Of a stretch of 64,000 bases of DNA, positions 22,863 to 35,477 are shown in pieces. A model generated the notes under the pieces. It saw nothing but the letters and a program-made list of their open reading frames with translations. It was not told the origin of the DNA and ran no database searches. Made by a program: the position numbers and the translations under genes. The stretch's first letter is position 1. Each line of letters starts with the position of its first letter. The DNA is from Leuctra nigra (lineage: Eukaryota > Arthropoda > Insecta > Plecoptera > Leuctridae): assembly GCA_934045905.1 (NCBI GenBank), contig OW203771.1:2852001-2916000 (forward strand), given 5' to 3'.

Positions 22863-24462
22863 ACCCAAGTCTCGAGATGTACCGTAATCCTGGTTATCAA
22901 GCTGACAGAGCAACACCCAAGCCGCTCAGAACTCGCTCGACAATCAACCTTGCAGGTTCAAGGATACTCAACCTTGTGGCCAACCTTGGGAACAGTGCAG
23001 GATAAGTGTGACCCAGTGCGACCTTGGACGTAAAGGTAAGTCGGCTTCTGACCTCATATGGGATTTAGGATATTCATATTATTTTTTTTCTGAGATTTTT
23101 TTTAATTTTGTCTTATTGCAAAAATGTCCATAACTCTAATCTATTTTCCTAAAATAAATCGACTCGTTGGAAATTTAGTTAAAATGTACCTATGTCAAAA
23201 TTGCACGCTAAATTTGACTGAGTAAAAATCGCTCAAAAATAAATTAGATCCACTCAAAAAAAGGAAAATTTTTGTGCGATTTTCAATCAATCATATTTAG
23301 CGTGTGGTTTTCGTAAGACGTAAATTAGCAAACTAGCTCAGGTAGTTGGACTTGTTTTCCGATGGAGTTACGTCCTTCCATGGGAGATCTTGTAAAATGA
23401 CAACTCGTTCTCGTGTGACATCTTCTCGTCTCAATGTTATTCACGGCATTCTCGGGTGAGATGAGAAATCGATCGTCATGAAAGAACAAGAGTTGACATT
23501 TTCAACTTCTTCAAGCAATCATCATCCATTGCAATCGACTATGACCCTAACTGGCCAGGAAACTAATAAAATGTCATTGAACCAAAACACAACAGTCCTA
23601 GAATATTTTCAATGTCACTGAATTTTTTTTAATGAAAATAGCAATACACGCTTTTATCAGTAAAGCATTTTTTAAAAATTTTAGAATATGAGCCCATTAT
23701 TATTAAAGTGATTTGATTTTATGATAGGATTTGCTTACTCGAAAATTCTTGGTAACTCAGAATAATACTTCTGGAACTTACAAACTGATTATTGAGGGTC
23801 AAATGGCTGAATAATGTTTGGGCAAATATTGAAGTCGCAAATGTCCAGTCAATTCAAAAACTGGTTTCAGTATTCGCGGAAGTGAAATTTAATTAATTTT
23901 GAATAAATGCTCCAAATTGATAAGATGCTTCTTCATAATTCGGGGAATCTTCGATCAGCTGACCTCAATTAATCTATGACATTCTCGATCATTTGAGCCC
24001 GAAGAAGTGATTTCTCGGACTTCTCTGGGATTTTCTATGATTCCACTTTCATTCTAGAAATAACATGAATGACTAATCTGTAAAATATAGTTCACTTCAC
24101 ACTTAAAATGTATACTGTTTACACTTTGTACAGCTTTACGAGAATTATGCTTATCAACAATAATTTCTTCAAATTGTATACCCTCAACTGCTAATATTTG
24201 CAAAATGAATGCCTTTATTGAGCTTGGTGAAAGGTTCATTAAATTTGTTGTCTATAAAACGTACTAAAATATGAAACTAAACGTTGTTGAGCGGTTGAAG
24301 TAAAAACATTTTCTGAACTTATATCATAATGGGGGTCTCTTGAAAATCTGTTACTACTGCTGCACCTCAATTCAAAATTATGACGTAATTTTTAAAGAAA
24401 ATGGAGAAGAACACACATCTACCAAAATTAAAAATATTTTTTTCAATGTGCCTGATATGCCG
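22863..24462. other. Intergenic, no gene recognised
   Basis: Unique-looking AT-rich sequence right of the satellite. No multi-exon coding pattern, RNA gene or terminal repeat was found. A degenerate SINE-like segment (CTACTGGGATAGTTCCATCC-type wording, CATC tail) lies at about 24463-24560, directly before the Helitron-like element. Confidence 0.4.
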
Positions 24463-24575
24463 GTTTTTCGTTCTTTTTCTCTGTCAAGAATAAATAGGTA
24501 CTGGGATAGTTCCATCCTTCGTTCATGCCATTCTTTCCTATTCTTCATCATCAAACACCGCAATAATATAATTAA

Positions 24576-25069
24576 TTGAGCGAGCGAAGCGAGCGACTCC
24601 TTTTGGCTCTTTAGCACCGAGCTCCGTTTTGTTTTTGATTTTTTTTACTTTTGGCTGTTAACTAGATCAATAGAAGTCGCACCGTTTCACCGATCGATCT
24701 GAAATTTTGGACATATGTAGAGACAACCTTTTACCAACATTGTCTCTTATTTTACAAATTTTTATCCCAATCAGTTAAGAACGTATAGACTTATTGACAT
24801 TTTTAATAGCTGTCAGATATGAAGTATGAAAAATGAATGTTTTCCAGTGCCAAATGAATTGAATCTTATTTGCTTGATGAACCAGGGTGCTTAGATGCTA
24901 ATTTCAAGTTTCGATGAAAAGCATAATATACTTTTATGTTGATTGAGTGGATCACATTTTAATTCAATATGGATATATGTTTTCTGTGCGTTGTGTACGC
25001 ATTTCAGGTTCGAGAATTTACACGTACCCGTGCTCGCTCATTGTCGCGTTACACTGAGCGTTTTCCTAG
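24576..25069 (+). mobile_element. Helitron-like non-autonomous element, copy 1
   Basis: It begins TTGAGCGAGCGAAGCGAGCG and ends with GCTCGCTCA, a CGCGTTACACTGAGCG hairpin segment, then TTTTCCTAG. The flanks are A on the left and T on the right. The first ~10 bases recur inverted just inside the 3' hairpin, the asymmetric terminal repeat pattern of Helitron2/Helentron-type elements. There is no target-site duplication and no Rep/helicase frame in 494 bp. Confidence 0.7.
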
Positions 25070-26094
25070 TTCAACTATAATACCTTGTAGTTGATTTGAC
25101 ATGAACCCAACCAGGTTATATTAGCCACGCTTACTAAAAGCAATTAACATATCTCTCGCCTCACGCCCTAAGCCATGGCGTCAAGAACTATCTTCAGACA
25201 TTCCGTCCTCTTCATGTTCCAATGTGTGTAAATCATAACATGTAACAGTTAGCATTGACAAAACACAGCTTATGGATTAGTATTTTAATTTCGAAGTATA
25301 ACCTGTAAGGTGGCATGCTGAAAAACGTGTCCCACATTCGACCACGAGAAGTGTCGGAGAAGTGATTATTTTTCTTCTACAACTGTAGAATGTTTGTGTG
25401 TTTGATTTTCTAACCGTATCATGACACGTTACTGGACCTGGAAACAAATCGACAAAAAATATTAATATTTTAATTGATGAATCATGTTCGAGATACCTAC
25501 TATCTTGTCATCCTAAATATTGGGGTTTTAAAATGGGGGGGGGGGGGAGGGGGGAGGGAAACAAAATATTGAAAGAATGTACCCATGTCCCAATTTTAGG
25601 TTAGATTGATTTTTTTATTTTTACGGTAGACTATAACGCACAAGAAAACTTAGTGAACAGGTTTACCGTTTACCTGCCTTTGGTTTTGTATAAAAATAGT
25701 ACATTTCCCAAGAAATATGGAGCCTCTTTCCGTACAAATATATAAGGTTGTATTCGGAAGTATCTTGCAATTGCTTATTCTACCGATGAGTTTTAATTTT
25801 GACTCCTTACCCAGGGGGGGTAATTCACGAAACATTTTGCCGGTGTTATACCGAGGGCGACCAATGTTATTTCTTATGGGACTACGAGCTCATCCCAGCA
25901 GTAAAGCACAGTGGAAACTATAAATCAATATTACAGTGAAACTAAGAAACCGATCTTGCTAGAAATCAATATGTAATCGTGGGTGCACGAGATATTTTGT
26001 TTAAAAATTTGCCTGGTCCGTTACATCGTTAGACAGAACAAAAACACGCAGATTTTATCTGTAATAGGTGGTAATAGGTTTTGAATAGAATCGC
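25070..26094. other. Intergenic, poly-G tract only
   Basis: No gene is recognised. A G-rich tract (25537-25559) with adjoining purines resembles the poly-G segments of the poly-C/G transposon family, but no ends could be placed. Confidence 0.4.
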
Positions 26095-26103
26095 TAAAGT
26101 GGC

Positions 26104-26475
26104 CTGGGTAAGCGAACGGGAATCGCACTGTTCCTCAAAGTGATTTTATTTAATTTTGTCTTCCCACTTCAGAATTTTAAAAAATCAGAAGTAGCGACCC
26201 ATTACAGTCAAATTGACTAAATATGCCGCAAACTGGAGTACTTTATGACCTCTGGTGCGACCTTAAAGTGCCAAATAAGATTATTTTTCGATATAAATAA
26301 CGTATTTAACACTTTGAGGTCGTACCAGAGGCCATAAAGTACTCCAGTTTGTGGCATTATTTACAGTCTTTTAGGCTGTTATGAGTCGCGCTATCTGATT
26401 TTTTAAAATTATGAAGTGGGAAGACAATATTTAAAAAATACACTTTGAAATACAGTGCGATTCCCGTTCGCTTAG
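26104..26475. mobile_element. Palindromic MITE, diverged member of the TTAA family
   Basis: TAAGCGAACGGGAATCGCAC at the left and GTGCGATTCCCGTTCGCTTA at the right bound a long imperfect hairpin sharing ACTTTATGACCTCTGGTGCG and TAACACTTTGAGGTCGTACC with 36097-36492 and 60121-60514. The outer GAGGC termini and TTAA flanks are lost or altered here. Confidence 0.75.
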
Positions 26476-26611
26476 GGTCACCTCTGACAACGAAGGTAAA
26501 TACTGGTGCTATAACATTCATATTATAAGTTATTACTAGTCTATTTATTAGCTCGATTTAAGGAATAGCTCAATACTTTACTTTTCATTTCATATTGACT
26601 AAATCCTTAAA

Positions 26612-27050
26612 TCACCATATCACCCCCATTAAGAGTCCTCCACCACCATATCACCCCCATTAAGAGTCCTCCACCACCATATCACCCCCATTAAGAGTCC
26701 TCCATCACCATATCACCCCCATTAAGAGTCCTCCATCACCATATCACCCCCATTAAGAGTCCTCCACCACCATATCACCCCCATTAAGAGTCCTCCACCA
26801 CCATATCACCCCCATTAAGAGTCCTCCATCACCATATCACCCCCATTAAGAGTCCTCCACCACCATATCACCCCCATTAAGAGTCCTCCATCACCATATC
26901 ACCCCCATTAAGAGTCCTACACCACCATATCACCCCCATTAAGAGTCCTCCATCACCATATCACCCCCATTAAGAGTCCTCCACCACCATATCACCCCCA
27001 TTAAGAGTCCTCCACCACCATATCACCCCATTAAGAGTCCTCCATCACCC
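26612..27050 (+). repeat. 31-bp minisatellite, 14 units
   Basis: The unit (ACC/ATC)ACCATATCACCCCCATTAAGAGTCCTCC is repeated 14 times with almost no divergence beyond a C/T switch, one CTAC variant and one unit with a C missing. Units are contiguous, without spacers. Confidence 0.95.
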
Positions 27051-27879
27051 TGACATCACCCCATCAGCCTGGCGTCTAGACTTCAGCTTGTATCGCGTGT
27101 CTGATATGCGATCCCACACCCGGCGTGATGGCAACAATACCCAGCCTAGTTCCCATGGCAACACTCTGTCTAGCACCATTCCACACATCCCATAGCACGC
27201 CCAAAACAAAACGCAGAGTTATGTAAGACGCATTAGCATCTGTATGGCCATGGGAGAAGAGGCTGAAGAGGATCTTCGTAATCATTTGCTCCATATCTGA
27301 CGATTTATATGATTTTTTTAAGAGTCTGTCGGAACACAAAGTAAACAATGCAGACAATATTTCCTAAATATCGTCGTAACTTTAAGTTTAAAACAATTCA
27401 AATTATGACATTTTGTAAAAAATAGTAACGTAGCTAAGGTCGTTTTCGAACGACCTTATCAATATAATATTTTGTGTTCAAACTCGTTGCAAAGCTGAAA
27501 TTTCTTTATATTTTTAGCTTGGACCCAAATATTATATTTCTAAGATGGCGTTTATATTGCTAATGTCGTCTAAATAATTAGCTATGCTAATTATTTAGAT
27601 TAGCTATTTAGATATTAGCTATGCTAATTGCATAGCTAATTATTTATTAGCTATGCTAATTATTTTTCATATTACTCATGAATTGAATGGTTCAAAACTG
27701 TATGACGATTTAGGAAATATATCTAACATGTTTACTTGGGAGATAGCGGACTCCTTTAACAACTTTAACCATGTCAAATATCTATTTATAAGCAAAGTAA
27801 CAACATCTTTTCATATTGCAGTTGGTATTTATTAACATTCCACGTTTCCAGACTCTCAAGTGGACCTATTCACAATTTT
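27051..27879. other. Intergenic with AT-rich palindromic repeats
   Basis: No gene is recognised. Between 27560 and 27665 the motif AGCTATGCTAATTATTTA occurs several times in both orientations and would form hairpins. The rest is unremarkable. Confidence 0.5.
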
Positions 27880-28695
27880 TTGAGCGAGCGAAGCGAGCGT
27901 CTCCTTTTGGCTCTTTTGGCACGGACCTCTGTTTTTTTTTTTTTTTGTTTTTATGTAACTTTTCCGTTGGGTGAGGCTATACAGGTCAGAGTTTTTCTTC
28001 AATCGAGCTGAAATTTTGCACACATGTAGAGACAACCTTTTCTGTTTGCAGACCCAAATTTTTTTGAAATCCATACATTGGTCAAAATTTAAATAAACAT
28101 CTCCTGATGGTAGGTTGAAAAATGAAAATGGTCTTCGATAAATCTGATTAAACTCATATTTTGGCTATACAGGTCAGAGTTTTTCTTCAATCGAGCTGAA
28201 ATTTTGCACACATGTAGAGACAACCTTTTCTGTTTGCAGACCCAAATTTTTTTGAAATCCATTCATTGGTTAAAATTTAAATAAATATCTCCTGATAGGC
28301 TGAAAAATGAAAACGGTCTTCGATAATTCTGATCAAACTCATATTTTGCATGATCATTAAGACCAACGTTGTCTCTTATTTTACAAAATTTCATCCCAAT
28401 CAGTTAAGAACGTATGAACGTATTGACATTTTTAATATCTGTCAGTAATGAAGTATCGAAATTAATGTTTTCCAGTGCCAATTGAATTGATTCTGATTTG
28501 CTTTATGAACCAGGGTGCTTAGATGCTATTTTAAAGTTTCGATAAAAAGCATATTATACTTTTATGTTGATATCATATTTCAATTCAATATGGATGAATA
28601 ATATGTTTTCTTTGCGTTGTGTACGCATTTCCGGTTCGAGAATTTGCACGTACCCGTGCTCGCTCATCAACGCGTTACACTGAGCGTTTTCCTAG
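27880..28695 (+). mobile_element. Helitron-like non-autonomous element, copy 2, with internal duplication
   Basis: It has the same TTGAGCGAGC start and GAGCGTTTTCCTAG end as copy 1, followed by T. It is longer (816 bp) because a ~190-bp block beginning GGCTATACAGGTCAGAGTTT and containing ATTTTGCACACATGTAGAGA is present twice in tandem (from about 27976 and again from about 28164). There is no coding capacity. Confidence 0.7.
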
Positions 28696-29090
28696 TGTAA
28701 CAATAATTACAAAACATTTTATATGACACGCTGATAATAAATTAGGAGCCAGATTATATACAAAAATCTGTTGGGAGATTTCCGAGATTTTCAGAAAGTT
28801 ACGCGATATAATATCTTGATTTTGAATAAAATATTTCACATATTAATACTTGTTTTTGATTGTTTGACATGTTTGAAAGAATATCGTGAGACGAACAATG
28901 TTTACCTGCGTTCTCGCCCGTAAAGGATTCGGTGACACAGAAACCTGTGACATTTCTTTTCCCCAGCAGAACAATGCTGTGTAACACGACAATGTGAACC
29001 GCGTCGCCACATTCTTACCAAGGCAGTCGTCATCAGTTGTCACTTCATTCAGCCAAAGTAGGCTCGCAACATCACGATCTTCATCCACTT
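28696..29090. other. Intergenic, nothing recognised
   Basis: No supported features in this stretch; short open frames show no recognisable domain and no splice context. Confidence 0.35.
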
Positions 29091-29350
29091 CCGCGTCTCA
29101 CACCCGAGGTTCATCGTCGCGGACACCCGGCCGACTGTGCTAGCGCGGGTGTCTCGGCGTGCGAGCCTCCGTGTGGCGAGTAGGTTGAAGATCGCGGACC
29201 CTCGGGGGATTGTGGTAGCACGGGTGTTCCGGGAGCGTGAACCTCATAACGGGATCGCCAGCCTTGGCTGAGGACGTTGTGGAGGAAGGTTCAAAGCCAA
29301 GGCCGAAGACGTGGGTTCGATTCCAGGAACAGAGATATAGGATGAGATTG
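29091..29350 (+). repeat. GC-rich repeat with tRNA-like B box (possible SINE)
   Basis: A GC-rich island in AT-rich surroundings ends with GGTTCGATTCC (29314-29324), an exact RNA polymerase III B-box consensus, followed by AGGAACAGAG. Parts (CGGACACCCGG, GCGGGTGTC) recur near 38750-38820. No A box at proper distance and no cloverleaf could be drawn, so a tRNA gene is not called. Confidence 0.4.
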
Positions 29351-29945
29351 AAGTTGAACGAGTATTTATAGGACACACCCTGGAGGGGGGTCACCCAAAT
29401 GCAACACTTTACTTCCTCCTGAAAAAATCGATAACGTGAAAGATATTGGAATGGTAAAATGCAAAGCTGTATAACAACAGTTTGTTTTGACTTTTGTATA
29501 ATATAAAAAGAAGTTATTTCACACAAGAAATTTGCCATTTTCAAGAGCAATATTAAAGTGATACGATATTTCCAGCATAGATACACTTTATTCGTACAAA
29601 TTTCAGTTGGTACATTACTAAAAAAATTGGTGTACAGGGAAGAAGTCCCACTATCGGATGAAACTGAGATAAACGAAGTTTTATGTTGACATTTTCTATT
29701 GATCTTCTATACAAATCGATTTTTTTGACTTTGTAGCAATATTTTCTAAAACTTTATTTTCTAAACTAAAACTTTTCTTGATTTTAGGATTGCCTCACTT
29801 AATATGATTGTACTACCTGAAAGATAAAAATTACGAAAGATAAAAAAAATCACTACTAGATGACGTACCTCATTCTTAAACTAGTTGTTTTTTCAAATAG
29901 TTTATAGACGTAAAGGTTTGAAAAATCACGATTCTGTCATTCAAG

Positions 29946-30268
29946 CTTTATACCCTGTTCACACGGAGAATTCGATCATGATCCAGTTCAATTACAATCG
30001 AAATCAAAATGGAGGCAAGATTCAAGTTAAACTTTATAACGCTTCTTACATGCAATTAGAGCATGCATTTGTATGTTTTCGTATTTAAAATTCATGATTA
30101 ATTTTGTTTGACCTTGAGTTCGATCATGATTCAAATTTCGATAGCGTTCTTACAACTCAATCGAGTTTTGGATCATGATCGAGTTCGATTGAGTTCAGTT
30201 CACACACATTTTCGATTGCTATCGAGATTTGGATCATGATCGAAACCTCAGTGTGAACAGAGTATTAC
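29946..30268. mobile_element. MITE with ends TATACCCTGTTCACACGG
   Basis: The left end CCTGTTCACACGGAGAATTC is mirrored by CAGTGTGAACAGAGTA at the right, with GATCATGATC motifs repeated several times inside in both orientations. It is ~320 bp with no coding frame. The target duplication is unclear. Confidence 0.6.
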
Positions 30269-32030
30269 ACTATTTACACTATAAATAACTATTAAAATAA
30301 TAAAGTTATTACAAATCTCTAGTTAAAACTACAGAATAACCTCGAAGGATCTGTGTTCAAGCGTTCTACATCGCATGTTGTATGTTGTTGAGTGTTGGAA
30401 ACACAACGGCCAGGTTTGTCGCGGCTCACTTTCATCTCCTAAACATGGACTTGGATGCTCAGGAGAGTCAGGTTTTCACCTTGCACTCGACCAGTCCATC
30501 CACTTCGACTTTTCACTTACATAATCAGCCGTGTCGAGGCGGTGTCGCTCGAGACCGGCTCGCGAGTAGAGATATCGGTAAAACTACTCATGAATTGCTG
30601 AGGAATTGATTGGTTTTAAGCTGTAATCGCCTATTCGTGCGTTCAAGTCTCCAAGTAAAACTTGCTCACGGGAAGGGAAATGAAGTTCCTTCAGTGGGAA
30701 CATTTAAAAAAATAGTTTAATTTGTTTAAACTTTACACAGCACGTTAAATTAAATATTTCAACCTCAGAGGTAGAAGGGCGGAAGTCAATTTTCTCGATT
30801 TTGCGCTGAGCTCTAAATCAATCTCTATCAATTGCTATTTGACTGATGTCAACAGATACAGTTTTAATCTCTTACACAATGATTCGTGTCATTATTAAAG
30901 GTAAACATTGCAGATTATTATGCAAACACAAAAACCTAAACCTAAACTAAAGACAAAATGTAATGTGTGTACAACTCGTGAAAAATTAGAAAAAATAAGA
31001 TTTTCCACGCGTTCGGGAACTAATATTGTATCATAAGATGGTGTTTATATTTCTAAGGTCGACTCAAAACATAGCTATCCTCATTATTTTTCAAAATGCC
31101 AATGAAGTTATCACGATATTTCGGAAATCTCCTGTATAAACGTCGAATGCAGCCGACTTTATTCGAGTCCACGTCGCTGTGTTTGAAAGTAAGACTCCGC
31201 GCCCTCATTCCCGATGATGCAACTCCGAATCATCATCACAAGATCCACTTGTGTGCAGACGCAACGCGGACCCCGTCGACCGCGACGCCGCGCTCTAGTA
31301 ACTCTCCCGGGGACCCTCGCTCGTCGCCGCTGCCAGCGTGCACGCGCGGGGGTCTCCGCGTGCGAGATCACACGGTGCATGTCATTAGCTCGGAAGTGCT
31401 GTGTACCAAAACATCGACAACCGCAGGTCAACGTGGAATACAGCGAGGATCGATTTGCGTGGAGACGTGATTCTGTAACGTGGATGGTTCGAATCCGTTT
31501 CACGGCCGTATGATTAACATTGCACCGAATCGGATTCCAGCGGAATCGGGAATTTTGGAGTTATAGAATAGGGGGCCCCAGAAATGATTTCGGGGCGAAT
31601 TCGGAAAAAGAGTTATAGAATACTATAGTATTTTAGTACCAATAATGTGTATCTCATATTTTGCGCGTGCGATAAGTTTCGGCCAAATATGAACCGATTT
31701 TGAAAAATAAAAAATGATTTTCATCTATGTTCAATTTGACATTTATTTTTGCCGCCAAAAGTATCAAAATCGCAATTCCCTAAACATCTTAAGAATCCAT
31801 ATTGTCTAATGAAGCACATGAATGGACGGATTGACAGCTCATTCTTGGCAATCGAGCGCTTGAATAGAAGCCCGTGCTCGGGAAGGGTCGGGATGGGTCG
31901 AGACAGACCGTGGTCGAGACGCAGATATTTGCGAATATACCTGGGTATCACGATTGTTGAGACGTACTTTACCTATAGATATTTAATCTCAATGTTTGTA
32001 AAATTGTGAAAGATCGTTCGTGGTGTTTCT
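30269..32030. other. Intergenic; one B-box motif in a GC-rich patch
   Basis: No gene is supported. A GC-rich patch (31190-31510) contains GGTTCGAATCC at 31486-31496, another exact B-box sequence, but no convincing A box or cloverleaf. The open frames in this patch overlap on both strands and look like GC-rich chance frames. Confidence 0.35.
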
Positions 32031-32035
32031 TTAGT

Positions 32036-32210
32036 AGTTTTTAACGCCGCACTGTTCTGCAGCTAGGCTAAGGCGACGGATGAATGATAATAATGATGAT
32101 GATTGGGAGATGATGATGAAGAGTAGATAATGATTGACGGTGGGAAGGAGGTGGTGTGTAGGGAACCTTCCCATCATTTCCTCCCGACTGCTGAACCTCC
32201 TCTATGAAGA
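32036..32210 (-). repeat. SINE-like copy, minus strand
   Basis: In reverse: AGGAAATGATGGGAAGGTTCC, then CCTCCTTCCCACCGTC, a CATCATCATC linker, and the tail GCTGCAGAACAGTGCGGCG. This is one of the most complete copies of the family. Confidence 0.65.
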
Positions 32211-32531
32211 ACGGTCCGGGGAGCGAATATTTTCTGGCCAAGACTTCGTAAATGGAAGATAATAATTAATTGCTTATAATTCCAGTGGACTTTATAGAAG
32301 TAGGATGTGACGGAATTAGAGTAAAGAAAACCATTTGAGTTAAAGACATTGATTATTTAATTTGATATGGAGCAGTAATACTATTACATTTTGTTGTCAA
32401 GTTCAAAGAAATTGATTATTTTAACAATTAATCCAAGCTAAAAATAAATATTTCTTTTTCATATCCTTCATTTTACTGATGTGCCCAATAGCTGTCAGAA
32501 AGCAACATGTATCCTACACAATTCTATATCA

Positions 32532-32772
32532 GGGGCTGGATTCACAAAGAAGTATAACTTTATGACCGAAAAACTAATATCAATATTAGCAATTACCATG
32601 ATTTACCGGCATATCTTTATGAATATATTTATTCAGATCGCCATTTAAAATGAAAAAATACCAAGTAAGCATGATAATATCATGATAATAGATATATTGG
32701 TAGTTCTAATGCTATACCGGGATCAAGTTATGCCGGTATAGGGCGCTTAAAACCTTTTGTGAATCTAGCCCC
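32532..32772. mobile_element. Short MITE, ends GGGGCTGGATTCACAAA
   Basis: GGGGCTGGATTCACAAA at the left is mirrored by TTTGTGAATCTAGCCCC at the right; the interior (CCGGCATA / TATGCCGG) is also partly self-complementary. It is 241 bp and non-coding. The superfamily is not assigned because no clear duplication is seen. Confidence 0.6.
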
Positions 32773-34080
32773 AGAGTTCTTTGTTTTAGGTAAGTTTTAA
32801 GAGATTTGTCAAAATCAATTTTTCTCCCTTTTCTAATGCCTATGGCAGAAAAACTCTCGAGTCCATGGCACTTATTCTATAACTTTAAAAATCCTGATTC
32901 TGCTGTAATCCTTTTCACTGCCATATGGATTAAGGGGGTTCCAGGGTTACGCCATAGAAATGAGAATTTGCTGTAATTCACACCAAAGATTAATGAAACC
33001 ATATTACATACAACTAGCAAAAAATATTTGCCCCTTACGGTATGAAATAATTAGATACTCTTGATTGAAGATCATCTTTTCCCCATAAAATAACACAGGG
33101 AGACATGAAATCGTCCCGGAAAATTGGCCTTAAATTGCTCCTAAAACCGCAAGAGGAATGACAAATTATTGAAAATAGTATCAAATTAAAGATAATAATT
33201 TTTAGAATAAGACTGCCGTTTGAAAATATGGGGTCACCAGCCAAATAAGAAAGAAAATGTGTACAATGTGTGAAATTTACCATAAATCTAGCAACATTGC
33301 ACTACAAATATGAATTATTTTGGGATAGTTTAATTGGAACTTCAATTAAAAACATATAATTGGTGCACACGGTAAAATATAATTGTTTTATGCTGTTGTT
33401 TGAGGTATTATTTCATCAGAGATTTGTATGAATTACGTCGAATTCTAAGCACCATGGCTGGAGCAGTGGGACCACTTTAACATAGTACCGAATCGGATCC
33501 TGTCTAAATCCTGCCATTTCAATCGAGCCCACATCCCTCGCGTCTGATCCTCTTGGCATGTGCGTGACGTCATCACCATCGCGTGACGTCTGTCCACACG
33601 CATTAGTCACGATGTCGGCCGAACAGTTATCTACTGTCTCCGCATGGCGATGGAATGTGTGTCACCCTGTCCCACCGCCTACGCGCTATCTCTGCGCGTC
33701 ATAATCACCTGGCCTCAGGAAGTGGCTCGATAAGGACGCAGGAATTCGGTCAAATCACTGCTCTAAACTCTATAAACACAGTTCGGTGACGGTGTCTCGG
33801 GGGTAGAAGGACGGATGTCCGTTTACTCGATTTTGAGTAGCAAAGGGCGATGCAAAGATAGGACGACAGGTTGGCACAAGTTACGCTAGCGTCGAGGGAG
33901 GTCAAAGTATTTCTTGCTACACAGACCGTATTTTGGTTATTTACCGAAATAGTGGATAATTATTAGATATTGTATGATATTTTGATCGTGTAATGACAGT
34001 TGTCAGTATGATTTTTGTTTCCAATGCTCTCTTGAAGGGCTCACAGAATAATGGAAAATTAGATTAGATTAGATTATTAG
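32773..34080. other. Intergenic, relics only
   Basis: No gene. Fragments of a dispersed repeat with wording like CCGAATCGGATCC and GATTCTGCTGTAATCC (also near 11470, 31525 and 55020-55250) occur at about 32880-32960 and 33440-33510. Confidence 0.35.
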
Positions 34081-34140
34081 GGTTTAATGGCGCGTCAACG
34101 ACGAGGTTATATTGCGCACATTAATTGTTATTTTTAATTT

Positions 34141-34515
34141 TGTTGATCATAATTGGAGGGCAAGGGGAGGGGGTCGACCTAACGGGCCCGATCCGGGGGA
34201 GTCCAGCACTAGTGGGAAGGCCAGGCCGGAATGGGGACGGACCGGGGGGTGTGAGGATTCGAGCCGGCTGAACCCGATTTCAGGGGGATCACCATCTCGA
34301 GGGGGGAGGCCGGCCCGATGGGGACCGCAAATTCAAGGAAGGACATGGTTAGGCCAACCCTGGGGCTGCTCTTTGTCTGGACCTCTCCACTGATCTGTCC
34401 GGCATGGGTAACCCTTACACATGAGCATATGCTCGCCGGCGTAGCTGCAATGGATCGTTGGCCAACACAAACCCCACCACCGCGATAAGGTGGCAGCCGT
34501 CGGTGGGGAATAATG
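34141..34515 (+). repeat. GC-rich non-LTR retrotransposon 3'-end-like fragment
   Basis: The sequence runs from GTCGACCTAACGGGCCCGAT through GGGTAACCCTTACACATGAG, CTCGCCGGCGTAGCTGCAAT and CACCACCGCGATAAGGTGGC. This wording resembles the GC-rich 3' regions of some insect LINEs, but no reverse transcriptase remains. The 5' part recurs in opposite orientation at 38330-38510. The class is inferred, not proven. Confidence 0.45.
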
Positions 34516-34889
34516 GAAAAAATGAAACAACTGAGGGGGTGTCGTCTCGCAATCACATGGATTTTGATTTAGAAATTGTGATATCTTCTTATTTTGAAAC
34601 TTGCTATAATACTAGAGTACAATCTCCATGCCTGTCAAAAATGTTTCGCGCGTTGTAGTTTTGAGTTGACCTGTCTCGCGGGTGAAAGTTTGGCCAATGC
34701 TGATGCCATTAGACTGATGTCAACAAATGCAGTTATATTGAAGTATTCTCTTACTCAATGACTCATGTCACATTACAAATATGATTAGATGAAGACAGAA
34801 TTGCTGGTTTTGAGCTCACCTCAAGAAGATCATTGAAATATTGTACATCCCACCTTCTATGAGAATTACATGTTTATATTAGTGTTGTT

Positions 34890-35187
34890 GAAGTCGCAGT
34901 GTTCTTCAACTAGGCTGATGAAGATGGATACACGATTATGATGATGATTGGGAGATGGTGATGCTGATTGCTGAATAGGTTACACAGTTCTTCTGATCAA
35001 TTCATTGAGTAAAAACGCCACAAATGTAACCGCATAGACATGAAATTGAAGCTAAAGTATACGTTTGATTTAGAACCGGTCACATGTATTTTTACTTCAA
35101 AGAATTAATTATTGAACTCGCGGTGGGGAGGCGGTCGCGACCTATCAGTATGGAACCTTCCCAGCATTTGCTTCTCGACTGAAGAAA
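34890..35187 (-). repeat. SINE-like copy split by ~130 bp
   Basis: The tail half (34890-34975) and head half (35110-35187, containing GGCGGTCGCGACCTATCAGT and GGAACCTTCCCAGCATTTGC) of the SINE-like family are separated by unrelated sequence. This indicates a later insertion or rearrangement. Confidence 0.5.
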
Positions 35188-35477
35188 ACACTTTTTTATC
35201 TAGTGAAGCGGTCGCTCCACCCAGCCAAGTCGTACACCAAACACTTTTACTGTAAGAAACAACACAACATAGCATATATTCGGCCTACTGGATCTCAAAA
35301 TTTAGTAATCTTACATTGTTGCGAACTTAATTTCGAGCTATGGCCCACCCCACCACATATACCAAATTTGGCAACAATACGTTATGCCATTTGCGATTTT
35401 ATTTACGGTGACACTTAAAAAGTAAAGTAAAAAAACATCCTTGGATGACCTCCAGCCTCCCATTCCTTTTTATTGGT

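Noticed and set aside
26612..27050. CRISPR-like array
   Set aside because: The repeats are contiguous without unique spacers, and the DNA is eukaryotic. It is a minisatellite.
27076..27357. Minus-strand 93-codon frame after the 31-bp minisatellite
   Set aside because: No recognisable domain, no splice sites consistent with a longer gene, and surrounded by repeats.
29314..29324. tRNA gene at the GGTTCGATTCC B box (also 31486-31496)
   Set aside because: No A box at the right distance and no cloverleaf or acceptor stem could be formed; kept only as a possible SINE promoter.
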